Below, one piece after another: positions 23,342 through 41,537 of a stretch of DNA of 64,000 nt (position 1 is its first letter; each line of letters opens with the position of its first letter). The DNA is from Vanilla planifolia (lineage: Eukaryota > Streptophyta > Magnoliopsida > Asparagales > Orchidaceae). The notes below the pieces were generated by a model. The model saw nothing but the letters and a program-made list of their open reading frames with translations, ran no database searches and was not told the DNA's origin. The DNA is taken from contig CM043870.1 of assembly GCA_023846275.1 (NCBI GenBank), positions 3,285,527 through 3,349,526 on the forward strand, read 5' to 3'. Both the position numbers and the translations under genes were made by a program.

Positions 23342-26313
23342 TATGTCAAACATGTACTTTGGACGACCCATTTTACATTTCTAAACAAAGTTCGATGAGC
23401 ATTCAACTAATCTTAGATACTTCGAAGAGACACACTAGATCAAATTACAAAAAACCAATACTTTGGTAACCATCAACACATTTTAGATTCTCCATCAGAC
23501 TTCAGCTTTTTACCATGCTAATCAAAGGACAACTAAAAATAGGCTAATGAAATCATAATATTACCTTCCCTTGGAATGCAAAGAGGTAATGTTACAACTA
23601 GGATCGAGTCATTTTTGAGTGGAAGAAGCACAGACCCAAGTTACTTCGGATTCAGGCATGTAGAATCAAGTATCATATTCGAAGAGTCTAAGCTAGACTA
23701 TGAACTAGAGACAATTTTGATTATGGATTCCAAAGGACATTTCCTAGACAAAGCAATAACAATACAACCAGATGTGCAAAGACAAACTCATCATACAGGA
23801 AAAGCTATTGAACCAAAGAATAAGCAAATACCTCAACCCATCATCAAGATAGGAGAACAAGAAGATGGAAAAGACTAGATCCGCACAACATGGAGAAAGC
23901 CAAAGTAAGAGGTATGCTTGGTCATAAAAGTTCACCCACAATTGTGACATCCCAACCATTGCCAAAGAATTCGTTGAGCATTATGGCATCAACAAGAGTA
24001 TCATTAGTTTTATTTAACACAGCACAAAATAACACAGCTCAACAAATATAACAATACCAAATGAAGCAAGAGAGACTCCATTGCAAGAATATGATATTCA
24101 AACTTTTACTCAACAAATATCACCATTTAATGCAAATGTCACAGCAGAATACCCAATCTATACAACTACATGGGAACTCCACTATAGACCTAGCAAATAT
24201 TGCTTACAAGCACATTGAATTTTATTCATAGATAACCTTTAGTTGAAACAAGGACATATTGCACAATGAACTTTTCAAGGCTGAAGTATTTAAAAAAAAG
24301 AAATTAAAAATTAACATAGCGAGGTATTCTTTCATGTTACAAGACAACTTTTAACAAGGTGTTATAAGCATGGTGTAATGTTAAAACAGTGCTTGTAAAC
24401 AATGCTAAATTTAGAAGCATAGTTAAGAATGATTGAAAAAGAAAAGGTAATCAATTAACATAGGACACATGTTTTTGTGCCTTTATTAAGTTTTTAAAGA
24501 ACCTTTTTCAAATACAATAGATTTCAATGCATGAACACGAGTAATAGAAGAATTTTGACAAAGCTGAATAATTAAGTTCACCTGATAAAGATCAGCATAC
24601 GTAACCTTTGGTACCTTTGTCTTTATTGGCTCTGTTAAACGAACGTATTAGTTTTATTTAGCATAGCTGATATACCTAAAGTCTCGGTGTATAAGTTTTT
24701 GGATCTTACCCAACAAATCTATGGCTATTTTTAAGCCAGCATTAGCACCATGAGTATACTCCTCCTCAAACCTTATTGAACCATTTGGTCCACCCGTTTT
24801 TGTAGCAATATCGAACGTCCCAGCATCATGCCATCTGCAAGGTAAAGAACAATTATTATTACAGTTAAGAAGTCCTGATTCATTCAGAAGAAACTTTTCT
24901 CTTTTTTTATAATGAATTCTGATGAGGACAAACTGGAATTGAGTAAGAGGTCAAACCCAAAACCTTGCTAAACATTCCAAAGAATTTACCAATAAGCCTA
25001 GTACAATGTTCTCATCTAACTATAATAAAAGGATAACAGCAAACATTTTGTAGTTAAGAACCCACATTCTGAAAGTTTAATGAAGAAACAGACGGCAGTT
25101 GGATAAGGTATTGATTTGCATTATGTAAAAAGAACATTCATGAAAGAACCATTTCGTTTTAATTTTTTCAAAAATGTTAGGCAGATAGCCATTGTATAAG
25201 TATTGTGTAAGTCCACATTACAAGTAAATAGCAATGCAATTCGGACACAATGCCTAAGGCCGTTCATATTTAATGTCCACCAATTAATGAGATCCTATAG
25301 CAATACTAGCAACTCCAAGAGGACAAACTAATGCAAAATTATGAGATACTGAAGTTGGACCATGCTTCTTATGTAGAGTGTTAACTATACGAATCAATGT
25401 CTACTAAGTGAAAACCACTACTTATTATGCATGTCATGTTTTTCTAGGGGGGATTCTATTAAAGTCGGCAATGACTAGCTTAACAAAAAAAGGGGGATCA
25501 GTCAACAATCTTAGGGTTAAATCACTTCTTATGAAGTGAAGTTGGCTATACTTTTTACACGGATTATTAACTACGTGAACCGTGTGTATTACTTGAAAAA
25601 CCACTTCTCCTTCTTACATGTGATGTTTTTCAACGGAAGATTCTGCAAAATCCAGCGCTATAAACTTAACAAAAGAAGATTAAAGAACAGTCTTGGAGCT
25701 AAAAACTCCATAATGTTGTCACCATGAGAGCCTTCCTAGTTAAGCCCATTAAATGAACCTCAAAACCACGCTTCAATTCTATACCTGAATTCAACAAAAC
25801 ATATAATCTACCCCCTTTTTTGTCATCTGTTGCAATACTAAAAAAACTGACAAGCTAAACACACTCTGAATTCAAGAAAAACATAATCCATCAACCTATA
25901 TATACGATGCTCCACTGTTCATCATGCTCCTTTTTTGCAACAAAAAAAAAAAAAAAATCTATTACCCCATGATTCATTCAATAAAAAGACAAAAGTTAGA
26001 AAGTACTACGGAAAACCAAATTCATCAATTATAAATCTCCTCGGACTCTGGCCCACTCACATCTCTCGCCGAAGAATCAAGGAAAGTAGCATTCAAAACA
26101 AAAAGAAAAACACCAAGCATAAATTAACGAAGACGAAACGATACGCCCGTAACAATCTGGCAAAGCCTGTGAATTGCACCAATGGCGTTGCAGCACTCAC
26201 GCAAGTCGAAGCATGATTGGTGCGCAGTTCTTGCTGGAAATGAGCGCACGTAAATCCCGCCGGGCCTTTTCGATCTGCTTCAGGTACTCGTCGTCGACTA
26301 CCGGCACGGCCAT
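1377..26313 (-). CDS. APX3-like: Peroxisomal-membrane L-ascorbate peroxidase (APX3/APX4 type), 9 exons, 288 aa
   Basis: This class I haem peroxidase reduces H2O2 with ascorbate at the peroxisome/glyoxysome membrane. Exons on the minus strand, in coding order: 26313-26201, 24834-24710, 24631-24582, 9883-9818, 9738-9690, 7948-7866, 7796-7717, 7634-7532, 1574-1377. All introns are GT-AG and all phases agree (867 nt including stop). Visible residues are the distal pair R36/H40 in the LRLAWHDAG motif, proximal haem ligand H160 in LSGGHTLG, ascorbate-site R169, W176 in GAWTDNP and D205 in LPTDK. The last about 25 residues form a hydrophobic helix ending YEISKK, the peroxisomal-membrane tail seen in rice APX3/APX4 rather than the cytosolic forms. 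The start is the first ATG after a TATA box 87 bp upstream. Introns 3 (14.7 kb) and 8 (6.0 kb) are swollen by transposable elements. One oddity is FDNYYF where FDNSYF is usual. The gene is divergent from the ROP gene to its right. Family and exon structure are near certain; the exact paralogue number is inferred. Confidence 0.95.
3095..3520. repeat. MITE-like element, longer copy
   Basis: This segment interrupts the intron-8 Copia fossil. It begins AGGCTTAATG and ends TTTTAAGCCC, giving short terminal inverted repeats. Its left end resembles the 46-bp element at 4723-4768. It is AT-rich with no coding capacity, and the internal GCTCAAGCTCAGGCTC run near 3428-3455 is repetitive. The superfamily is unknown; a non-autonomous hAT-like DNA element is a guess. 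Confidence 0.35.
4723..4768. repeat. MITE-like element, short derivative
   Basis: A 46-bp segment starting GGGCTTGATG and ending CATTAAGCCC, a 9-of-10 terminal inverted repeat. Its left half matches the left end of the 3095-3520 element (GGCTT-ATGTT..TATCT.AAGCC pattern), so it looks like an internally deleted relative inserted nearby. Confidence 0.35.
7949..9689 (-). other. Intron 5 of the APX gene (1,741 bp); nothing recognised
   Basis: Lies between donor GTTACTG after the exon ending ..DAKK+G and acceptor TTTAG before GTTCACAGC. Moderately AT-rich. Short open frames around 8.25-8.65 kb have no family match and run on both strands, as expected by chance. Confidence 0.7.
10415..10930. repeat. 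Degenerate short-repeat block (CAATTTGGT / CAGCTCGATT type)
   Basis: About 500 bases built from loosely repeated 8-12-base words such as CAATTTGGTG, CAGCTCGATT, GGTTCGA and CCAGTT, at irregular spacing. The pattern is seen directly and there is no open frame. It appears to continue into the more GC-rich block to its right and could be part of one non-autonomous element. Confidence 0.5.
10931..11510 (-). other. GC-richer block with a minus-strand TATA motif, possible non-autonomous element
   Basis: Composition jumps relative to its flanks. Around 11412-11427 the minus strand reads GGCTATAAAAAGCCCC, a good core-promoter sequence resembling those in plant LTRs. Short overlapping open frames on both strands have no family match. 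Together with 10415-10930 it may be a large non-coding retroelement derivative; I found no terminal repeats to prove it. Confidence 0.3.
11511..13428. other. AT-rich intron DNA with no recognised feature
   Basis: Strongly AT-rich. A chance open frame at 12145-12369 has no family match and AT-driven amino-acid use. Nothing else is seen. Confidence 0.6.
13429..13446. repeat. 5' target-site duplication of the LINE
   Basis: GGATCGAGCCTTTCCTTA, matched at 17 of 18 positions by 17463-17480 on the other side of the LINE. Its length and position suit an L1 target-site duplication and define the element's ends. Confidence 0.75.
13447..17462 (+). mobile_element. L1-type LINE (ORF2 with C-terminal RNase H), 5'-truncated
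   Basis: A 4.0-kb non-LTR retrotransposon, antisense to APX and much more GC-rich than its surroundings. Domains in order: endonuclease lacking its N-terminus (about 13.47-13.97 kb, with GDFNLV and GSDHCPLL boxes), reverse transcriptase (about 14.6-15.6 kb, with [28 protein letters not shown] and the catalytic FADD at 15345-15356), the zf-RVT region (about 16.4-16.65 kb) and a plant-type RNase H (about 16.95-17.35 kb). ORF1 and the ORF2 start are missing. The reading frame is broken by stops at 14760-14762, 15042-15044, 15621-15623 and 16542-16544, plus frame changes at the G run 13724-13729 and near 16660. An 18-bp direct repeat flanks the element. No poly(A) tail is visible. Six breaks and long intact stretches suggest moderate age. 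Confidence 0.93.
17463..17480. repeat. 3' target-site duplication of the LINE
   Basis: GGATTGAGCCTTTCCTTA, the partner of 13429-13446 with a single C/T difference. The LINE ends directly before it without an A-tail. Confidence 0.75.
17481..18970. other. AT-rich intron DNA with short local repeats
   Basis: Contains small direct repeats, for example GTCTGATGA/GATGGGTCAAC words around 17560-17680 and TGCATGATGAAATGC twice near 18040-18090. No coding signal. Confidence 0.5.
18971..20040. repeat. Diverged ~0.3-kb repeat family, three to four copies in a row
   Basis: Similar blocks recur from about 18975, 19257/19470 and 19745. Each has a head like CATAACCCAACTTTATTAT, a middle like TATAACTCAAATCATTCCCTC and a tail like ACATCACCTAATGATCACTC. 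The copies are diverged and partly truncated. Near 19731 a GCTCTAATACC word resembles the reverse of a retroelement primer-binding site, so the family may derive from LTR or leader sequence. Non-coding. Confidence 0.5.
20100..23280 (+). mobile_element. Ty1/Copia LTR-retrotransposon fossil (APX intron 3)
   Basis: A plus-strand Copia remnant, antisense to APX. Family parts in order are a protease-region match near 20.12 kb, integrase similarity about 20.5-21.4 kb, reverse transcriptase about 21.7-22.5 kb and RNase H about 22.74-22.95 kb, with WCDN and KHVEI boxes. It is broken, with many disruptions, and looks old. No matching LTR pair was recognised. The left limit may reach into the repeat cluster at 18.97-20.04 kb; the right limit is near the TA/CA microsatellite. 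Confidence 0.7.
23283..23341. repeat. (TA)n-(CA)n compound microsatellite
   Basis: An alternating TA run of about 40 bases followed by a CA run of about 17 bases, at the right edge of the Copia fossil. Confidence 0.9.
23342..24581. other. Remaining intron 3 DNA with an unassigned open frame
   Basis: An ATG-started frame of 100 codons at 23576-23878 (plus) has mixed, rather polar composition. I cannot assign it to a family; it may be Copia-related or chance. The rest shows nothing recognisable. Confidence 0.4.
24835..26200 (-). other. Intron 1 of the APX gene (1,366 bp)
   Basis: Donor GC|GTGAGTG splits the Ala38 codon; acceptor TTGCAG precedes ATGGCATGATGC. AT-rich with no recognised insertion. 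Confidence 0.85.
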
Positions 26314-26399
26314 CACGAAACCTCGACCTCGTCACTCAACCGACTCAGGCAAATGAGACGACGAAGATCGCGCGGAGACGAACTCCACCCAAATGTTAT

Positions 26400-26409
26400 C
26401 TTTATATAG
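26400..26409 (-). promoter_or_regulatory. TATA box of the APX gene
   Basis: Minus strand reads CTATATAAAG, 87 bp upstream of the ATG at 26313. This leaves room for a short GC-rich 5' leader starting near 26370-26380. Confidence 0.7.
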
Positions 26410-26480
26410 AAATTGAATGTACTGCAAAGCAGACACACAGATCGATGGCGAAGAAAAGGATTTCTTTGAAATTGATGCAA

Positions 26481-26482
<2 letters not shown>

Positions 26483-26521
<39 letters not shown>
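26483..26521. repeat. Poly(T) tract of about 39 bases in the APX promoter
   Basis: An uninterrupted T run on the plus strand, about 75-110 bp upstream of the APX TATA box. Tracts of this kind exclude nucleosomes; an effect here is inferred. Confidence 0.9.
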
Positions 26522-26522
<1 letters not shown>

Positions 26523-26566
26523 TCTGTCCGCCTCCGATGCTTACTTCAAGTGATGGAAATCAACTG

Positions 26567-26590
26567 ATTGGCCGTTGCAGCTGACACGTG
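26567..26590 (-). promoter_or_regulatory. CCAAT box and G-box/ABRE-like element upstream of APX
   Basis: CCAAT lies on the minus strand at 26571-26567 and the palindromic CACGTG (in GACACGTGAAC) at 26585-26590. A G-box would allow bZIP or bHLH (light, ABA or stress) control, as is common for APX genes. The motifs are seen; function is inferred. Confidence 0.5.
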
Positions 26591-26699
26591 AACGGCTGCG
26601 ATTGAGTCGCTTCTGGATAGATGCTATATTACCCCATTTTATTCTTCGAGTCGATCGGATTTAGAGGTATCACGTAAGCTCAGAGAAAGGTTTCTCGAA

Positions 26700-29600
26700 A
26701 GGCTGAACAAAAATATTGCATTTAATGGTTGAGTTCATTTAAAAGAGACAAAGGAATTAAAAAAAAAAAACTCATTTTCAAATATCTAAAAACAAATTCT
26801 TTTCAAATCACAATGATTACATTAAATAAACTCTAAATCAATCTGAAAAATAAATTGAATTGAATAAAAAAAATTGAACATTACTCAAAATAAAATCAAA
26901 CTTTTTTGCTTGGAAATTGGTTTTTAATTAAATTCATGATAATATTATGCTAGATTAAATCCAAAAGTCTTAAAACTAAATCCACCATAAAAAAAAATAA
27001 AAAAGGATGTAACTTCATAATATACATCATATAAATTTTTATATTCAAAAACAAAATTGAAAATAAAATAATATCATATGTTCTTTCAAATAATTAAGTG
27101 AATTTTTGTAAATTATATTAAATTAACTAAATGTTATCAATTTGGTTCAATTTTTTGGTTTTGATTGAATAATATTGTACTTAGTTTGTGTTCTTTTAAT
27201 TATTATATAAGAACTTTTTAACTATATCATTATTTTATAAGATATGCTAAAAATTAATTTAATATCACACTTCTACTATAATTATCAAATTTAATTATGT
27301 AAATAAAATGTGAAATGTTTTTCCCAACTTTTTTTATACTTGATTCACTGCAAGTTAAATATATAGAATATATTTTATATATTCTAATATGATTATTTAC
27401 CTCAAAAATATTGTTAGTATATTTATCCCAAAAGAAATATTTTTATTGACATTTACTAAACATTTAATTGGTATTTTCTATTTAGATGATTTATATGATG
27501 TTTGGCTTACATATATGTGATCATGCATATAAGAAAACAATCTAGTCATATATAATTTGAAAAAAAAATTGATATTATATTGATTTTTATGGTATGATAC
27601 ATAAAATAAGTTTATAAATTATGATATGACATAATATATGATCTAAGACATTTTCTTTCAACTAATATTGAAATTATTTAACATTTCACATTAATACTTT
27701 GTATTGAGTCCCAAGAATTGACCTGGACCACACCTTGATTTGACCACATTTATAATGTGATCTCATTAATATTCACTAAAAATATTTTGTATTGGATGAT
27801 GAGGTATTGAATATAGATTATATATTTATTTATTATTTTGGACACTAACATTTTATATATGGTATTAGTTTAGGATTATATATTTATATGATTTAGATGT
27901 TAGTTAAATTTATGTCTATGGGTAAATATTTTTTTGATAATATATTAAACAAACTAAACGACATTTAAATATGCTTTTTAGGATACCACCTAATCATATA
28001 TTTATTATGATAATACTGATTAAAATAACATTCTTAAATATATGAATTAAATGTTACCTACTTAAGTTTTATTTTCAATTCAATTTACCATATCCACTAA
28101 TGGCCTTACATTATTTTATGAAAAAAACTTCAAACTTTCTCTTTTTATAATAAAATTTTTCTAATATTTCTTAGCAACTTTTAAGTATCACTTAATTTCT
28201 CTTCATGTGCATCAAATATAAAAAATACAAAATAACTCACTGATTCTCCATTTTTTGTATTAGAAATTATAAGCACAACATTCAACTATTATTGTTAGGG
28301 TTTCAATTTATGAAAAATAGTATTTGCTTATCTAGATTTAAATGTAAAACCTTAAAAAAATGAATTCATTTCAACTCCTAAATAAATAGGATGAAATTAA
28401 ATAGAAATTGAACTCAATCATCATCTTGTCCTATTTTGTTTGGTGACTTATATGTGATGAGGTTCTTCTCATTGAATTGAAGAGTAAAGAAATAATAATA
28501 ATACTTAGCCAGTCCCAATCTCAACCATTAAAACTTCGTATGGCCGCACGATGGCAAAGTAATGAGGATCAAAGTGGTGAAGTTGACCTTACGCATAACG
28601 ATGAAGGAAGGAGGAAACTTTATGTCGGTTGAAAAAATAAGGGAAGGAATTGTTTTTTTCTTCACTTATTATATGTATATATTTCATAAATTATATATTA
28701 TTATTATTATTATAAACTTGTATTATATCCAAACGAAATCTATTTGCAACGTAACAAAAGTCGATGCACTCATCTCGACAAACTTGATCCAAATGGTATA
28801 TTTATTCTTCAAATCTAACATACTTGATAAATATATATTTTATAAGAGAATATCCAAAATTATTATTTTTATCAATTTTTCCAAAAATCAAAATCTCTCC
28901 CTCTATTAAATAACTTAGAATTATTTAAAATCAATATTAAAAAAGTTGAGTAATTATATTTACAAGATATCATAACTCTAACTACACTATACAAAAAGTG
29001 TAAATTATAGGTAAAAGACAACAACCCTTAATAACATTATATACAAGACTTGTGAATCTATACATAGAGTATCGTAACCCTAGCTACACTACACTTTATG
29101 TGTTGATGATCTTATACATATATGATGTCTTGACCTTATCAAATGTCCAAGCCCCGAATGATCTCCTTAACTATTTCATTATTATTCATTATATAAATTT
29201 ATTTATGGTAATAACTTTTTTTAAATAAATAAGATATAAATAAATAAGATAAGTATATCATATCATTAATGAATAATATATGAATAAAATACTAGATAAC
29301 CAATATCATGAATACACAATATGTGAATAACGTGTCTTATAATCAATGTCATGAACACAACAAACAAAAAAGATGACAAATAGTTATATCAAATAAGTAG
29401 ATAAAAATCCCAATAAAATAAGCATAATTAAATCATTTAAAATCATGAATAACTTACTATTATATTTGCACCACATTTACCAGGTTTTTAAAGCGAAACA
29501 TCTAGGTTAATAATATTCGATAATAGGGTGTAACAAATTATAATTAATATATAAAGATATCTAAATTAAAAAATAAATCACATTTTAATTACTAATTTAT

Positions 29601-29981
29601 TTACTTCATAGTATCAATTTTATCTATTTAAATGTGAGAATAAAATGTCTTTTCTAATCTCCCGTATTCCTTGATTTCGTACAATGAAATGCATGCACCT
29701 TATTAATTAATACACTTTTTTATTATATCCCCAATATTTTTTTAACACATTGGATGTCATATCAGTAAGAGCATGATCTTTTCCAATTATATTCTATTTT
29801 CCCCTTTACTATTTCTTGATTTTGCCACTTTCTTTTTCGTATTTCTATATTTTTGTTTATTATTATTATATTACATTATTATTTTGTTATTATCTTATTA
29901 TTTTTTATTATGATATTTTATTCTTATTTCTCCTTTCTCTTATTTACTTTTTTGGTATAGTTCTCACTTAACTTATGCTCT

Positions 29982-30041
<60 letters not shown>

Positions 30042-32550
30042 ACACATACACACATATAAGTACATAAGAGCATAACATATATAATTGTTATTGGTTATGA
30101 CTTAGTAAGAGATATAGGAAATTGATTGTATTATTATTATTAGTAATATCATACAATATGTCATAACAAAGTTCTTGAAAATAATTAGTTAAAGGGTATT
30201 ATATAGTATGATAATAAATAACTTGCAATATAATAAAATAAAGAGTAGTATCATAAATAATATATAGGTCAATGTATATAATTTGATATGATGTATAATG
30301 TTAAATTAGAAGTCTAACATTACAATGATGATATATGAGTGATGTTTGTCATTATTTATTACAATAGTAAGTTATTATGTTTGTCTTTTCACATATTTTA
30401 ATTAGTTATATGCTAAATGTTTCACATGTTGGCATGACGGGTTAATAAATAATTTATTTAAGTATGATAATATTATATTCATTCAGTTATATTCTAATTA
30501 ATTATTGTCATATGAATTATAAAGTAAAAGATCATCAAAATATTGATATAAATGAATTGAAAAGAATATAACAAAATGATACAACATGAGAAGCATCAAA
30601 TAATGATTTTTCAAAGCAAATTTTCTAGTTGAAATAACTTTTTTTATAAGTATTTTACTATTAAAAATAATATTTATCTATAATTATAACTATTACAATG
30701 AATAATATTTCTCAATGAGTATTGTTAATAAGATATCATTAGAAAATTTAGAATAAATATTTTAGATGTACAAAAAAATAAAAAAAATAGTTAAATATAA
30801 ATTAATATGATATTTTAAAGAAAAAATTTGGTATAAAATGAATCTAAAGAAAAAAATATAATGTATTTTACTTATTTATTTATTATTAATATAGATCATA
30901 TATACAATTATCCAAAAATTGATTATTTTATATTATCTTATATACTTTTATTATTAAGTTAGTGCAGATTATCTTGTGTCTATTTTTGCATAATACTTTA
31001 AGTTAAATATGACTACGAGAGAGAAGTGATATATAGCTTTTAATAATATATTATAGAAGATGATCATTCATTAATTAATAAAAGTATTCTTATAAATTAT
31101 GTTTATATGAGAAAAAAATCATATAAAATAATTCATATGATATGTATTTGTGACTTTAAAAACTAATGTGATAAATTTGGTATTTCTATGAGTTATAAAT
31201 AGTTTATTCATTTTAATTAAATCACTAGTTTATTTCAATTGGATAAAATTTTCTTTTATTATGATTTTATAAAAAGTAAAGAATAATTTTTTACAGGTTT
31301 TAAAAAATGTTAGGAGAAAAAAAATACATAGATGTCCTAGTACAAAAATTTGAGAACAACGGTGAGTGGTTCGCTACATTGTTATATAAGTATGTTGTTT
31401 CAACTTCTCATATTGTGACCCAATTAGATTTGTGCATTACTATTTTTTTTAGTTGGATTGCACTTGATGTTTGAAATAGATATGTATTTTTTTTATCATA
31501 TTCACTCATTTTTTAGTTAATATCATTAGTTTTATTATTGTTGTCTCTAAATTATTTGATAATTTGTAATTTAAATATATTTTATTAGGTGTTATTAATT
31601 TATGCTAGGTGAGACGTGACATAGATATTTTTACTTATAGTATTTCTCAAATATTAAAATTTTTTATATAATTTATTTTTTTGTTATGTTATAAATTTAT
31701 TTATTAAACTTTATAATCTCATTAATATCTACATCAATATTATATTTTCATATCATGTTAAGAAGAGGATTATGAAAAATAGATGAGAGTCATATTTAAT
31801 AGGTCATACAAATAATAAATTTTTTATAAGATTGATACATATTTTTATAATTTTTGTGAAATTTTCATATTGGAAATTTTTATTTTTTATATTTTGTGGT
31901 TTAAATTTGTTAGTTACTATTTGAGTTTTCACATGTAATTATTTACTTCAAATGTTTTAAATAATAGTTAAACCCTTTGGATTTTACAATACGCGGTGAT
32001 ATATAACATTTTGGTTTATAAAAATAGATTAATTTGGATTTTTGTTTCATAATTACTTCTATGCATCATCATTTTTAATTATTATTTATTTTTTTTGTAA
32101 TCAACATCATGTTATTATGTTTAAGAGGGATTTGATAATAGTAAATTCTTCTATCTACCAACATAATGAAGAATAAAAAATATTCTTAATGGTTATTATT
32201 TTGTAACTCTTATTAGATGTGTTAATTAAGAAATATAAAATATTTGATTTGACTCACCAACACACAAAGTCACAATTGCCAACAACCAAAGAATTATGAT
32301 ATTTTTATTTCTTTTAAAAAATGATCATTATGTTAAATTTCATGTGACATATATATAGTAACTATATTATTTACTTTAGCTTCACAACAATGATTTGATA
32401 ATTTGATTATTAATATTATATATATATTTTAATAGATAGGAGAATAAGATTGGTTGAATGATCAAATATAAAAGATATGTAAGATTATTTTATTATTTTT
32501 TTCTTTTATAGTCTACAATTTAAAGATTTATTTAGAAAAGGCTTTAAATT
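26700..32550. other. AT-rich spacer between the divergent APX and ROP genes
   Basis: Nearly 6 kb, very AT-rich, with no frame that looks coding; the 115-codon frame at 28562-28909 is AT-driven. It contains a microsatellite flanked by inverted repeats (29973-30075) and a weak ~110-bp repeat pair near 28950-29090 sharing the words ATCATAACTCTAACTACACTA and ATCGTAACCCTAGCTACACTA in near-identical form. Confidence 0.6.
29973..30075. repeat. (AT)n(GT)n(AC)n microsatellite inside an inverted repeat
   Basis: TTATGCTCTT at 29973-29982 is the exact reverse complement of AAGAGCATAA at 30066-30075. Between them lie about 36 bases of AT, about 17 of GT and an AC-rich stretch. The GT and AC parts can also pair, so the whole segment can fold into a long hairpin. 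Confidence 0.8.
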
Positions 32551-32552
32551 AT

Positions 32553-32560
32553 TTATAAAT
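32553..32560 (+). promoter_or_regulatory. Possible TATA box of the ROP gene
   Basis: TTATAAAT lies where AT-rich spacer changes to a CT/GC-richer leader, about 440 bp upstream of the ROP ATG. Position fits a long 5' leader; unproven. Confidence 0.35.
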
Positions 32561-32980
32561 ATTTTTGAAATAATTGTTTTTGGCAATGGTGAGTTTGGCG
32601 GCGACCGCTTCAACCGCAAGAATTTCCGTCGTTTTCCTCTCCTCTCCTCTCTTCTCCGTCAGTCTACGCTTCCGCTCTCGCCGCTATCGCTCCCGCCCGG
32701 GAAAAAAAATTGATGCTTTTGCCGCAAAAAGGGAGCAATCGAGGAAAAGAGCTGAGAAAGAGTCTTTGCCGTGGCTTTTCTCCGTCACTCCTCTTCTCTT
32801 CGTTCTACTCTTGTCATTTGATGGCGGTTTCGGGCTTTCGCGGGAAATGTCGGTTTCCTTCTCGGGGTCTTCGGCTGCGTAGCTGAAAGGTGCGTGTGAG
32901 GAGACCACCGACTTAGCCGGCAAGCAGGGGGACGAGTTCGAGAAAGCAAGGGACTTTTATAGGAGTGTTTCGGGATCTAG

Positions 32981-40606
<7,626 letters not shown>

Positions 40607-41430
40607 GCAGCAGGTGAGAGGAAATGGTATTCATGTAGTTGCTTCCTGCATTGAAGAAACCAGGGCTTGGTGTACAGCCCAAAGCTTGATGCCATTAGAG
40701 AGCCTGTACCTTGTTGAGGACCTGGAACAGAACCCCTTCTGATAACTTAAAAAAAAATCTCTAATCTTTAATCAGATTGCTTTTGCCAGTTCTTGAAGAC
40801 GGGATTTTTTTTTAATTTTTTTTTATTTTTTATGATGTGTTATGAAGCACATTTTTTGTTCAAATTGTTGGTTTTTCCAATTTTTTGTTAAAAAAAATTG
40901 CTAGTAAAAATAAATTATTGTATTACAGTTAATATTTATTTAGAATATACACATTTATGTGAAAAATAGGATGATTATAGTTTATTGTATGATTGTATGT
41001 TCAAATCTCACCATCTTATATAAAAAGAATCAATGTGTTTAATATTTTAAATTTAATAACAGTTATAAATGGTATATTTAAAAATTATAATTTTATCATA
41101 TAAAATGACATTTAATAAATGTTTTATTCTGTTAGCTTTCTTAATGCATTAAATTTGTATTTTTTTCCTTATAAAAAATAAAAAAATAATAATTCACATC
41201 AAGTTAAAAATTTGTCAAATTTGTTCAAATACTATGTTATTAATTTGTTTTAAAAAATGTCTGGTTTATTAATATTAGTATAATATTACTTAATCGTTTT
41301 AAATATTTGATATAATGATTTGTTTATATATTATTGTTAAAGTTACAAATTTATTATTAATTAATACATAATTTAGATATTCTTTAAATTAATTTTAGTA
41401 ATTACCTATAATTTATAATATTCTAATCCA
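40607..41430. other. Spacer between the ROP and bZIP genes
   Basis: Holds the ROP 3' untranslated region (to about 40.9 kb) and then very AT-rich DNA. A TATA-like ATAATTTATAATATTC lies about 41407-41424, before the bZIP leader. Confidence 0.5.
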
Positions 41431-41479
41431 GAAACCAAGATCCAGGGTTCGTAGTTGTTTGCGCCCAGGGTTTCCTTCC

Positions 41480-41530
41480 ATGCCTTCTCGATCTATCAAG
41501 GGTTTTGATTTTATCTATCAAGGATGCTAA
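41480..41530 (+). promoter_or_regulatory. Upstream ORF 1 in the bZIP leader
   Basis: ATG at 41480 opens a 16-codon frame (MPSRSIKGFDFIYQGC) that stops at 41528-41530, 51 bp before the main ATG. If transcription starts near 41440 it lies in the mRNA leader and could dampen translation. Confidence 0.5.
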
Positions 41531-41537
41531 ATTTGCG

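Larger units (their letters stand above)
9884..24581 (-). other. Intron 3 of the APX gene (14,698 bp)
   Basis: Bounded by donor CAG|GTGAAC (minus strand, exon ending ..YADLYQ) and acceptor TTCAG before ..LAGIVAVEV. Contents in plus-strand order: degenerate short repeats (10.4-11.5 kb), AT-rich DNA (11.5-13.4 kb), an L1 LINE (13.45-17.46 kb), AT-rich DNA (17.5-18.9 kb), a repeat cluster (18.97-20.04 kb), a Copia fossil (20.1-23.3 kb) and a TA/CA microsatellite. The LINE and the Copia lie antisense to the gene. The correct phase across this junction shows that it is a real intron and not two separate genes. Confidence 0.9.

Noticed and set aside
28562-28909. A 115-codon frame in the APX-ROP spacer
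   Set aside because: AT-driven Ile/Lys/Tyr/Phe composition, no family match, no splice or promoter context.
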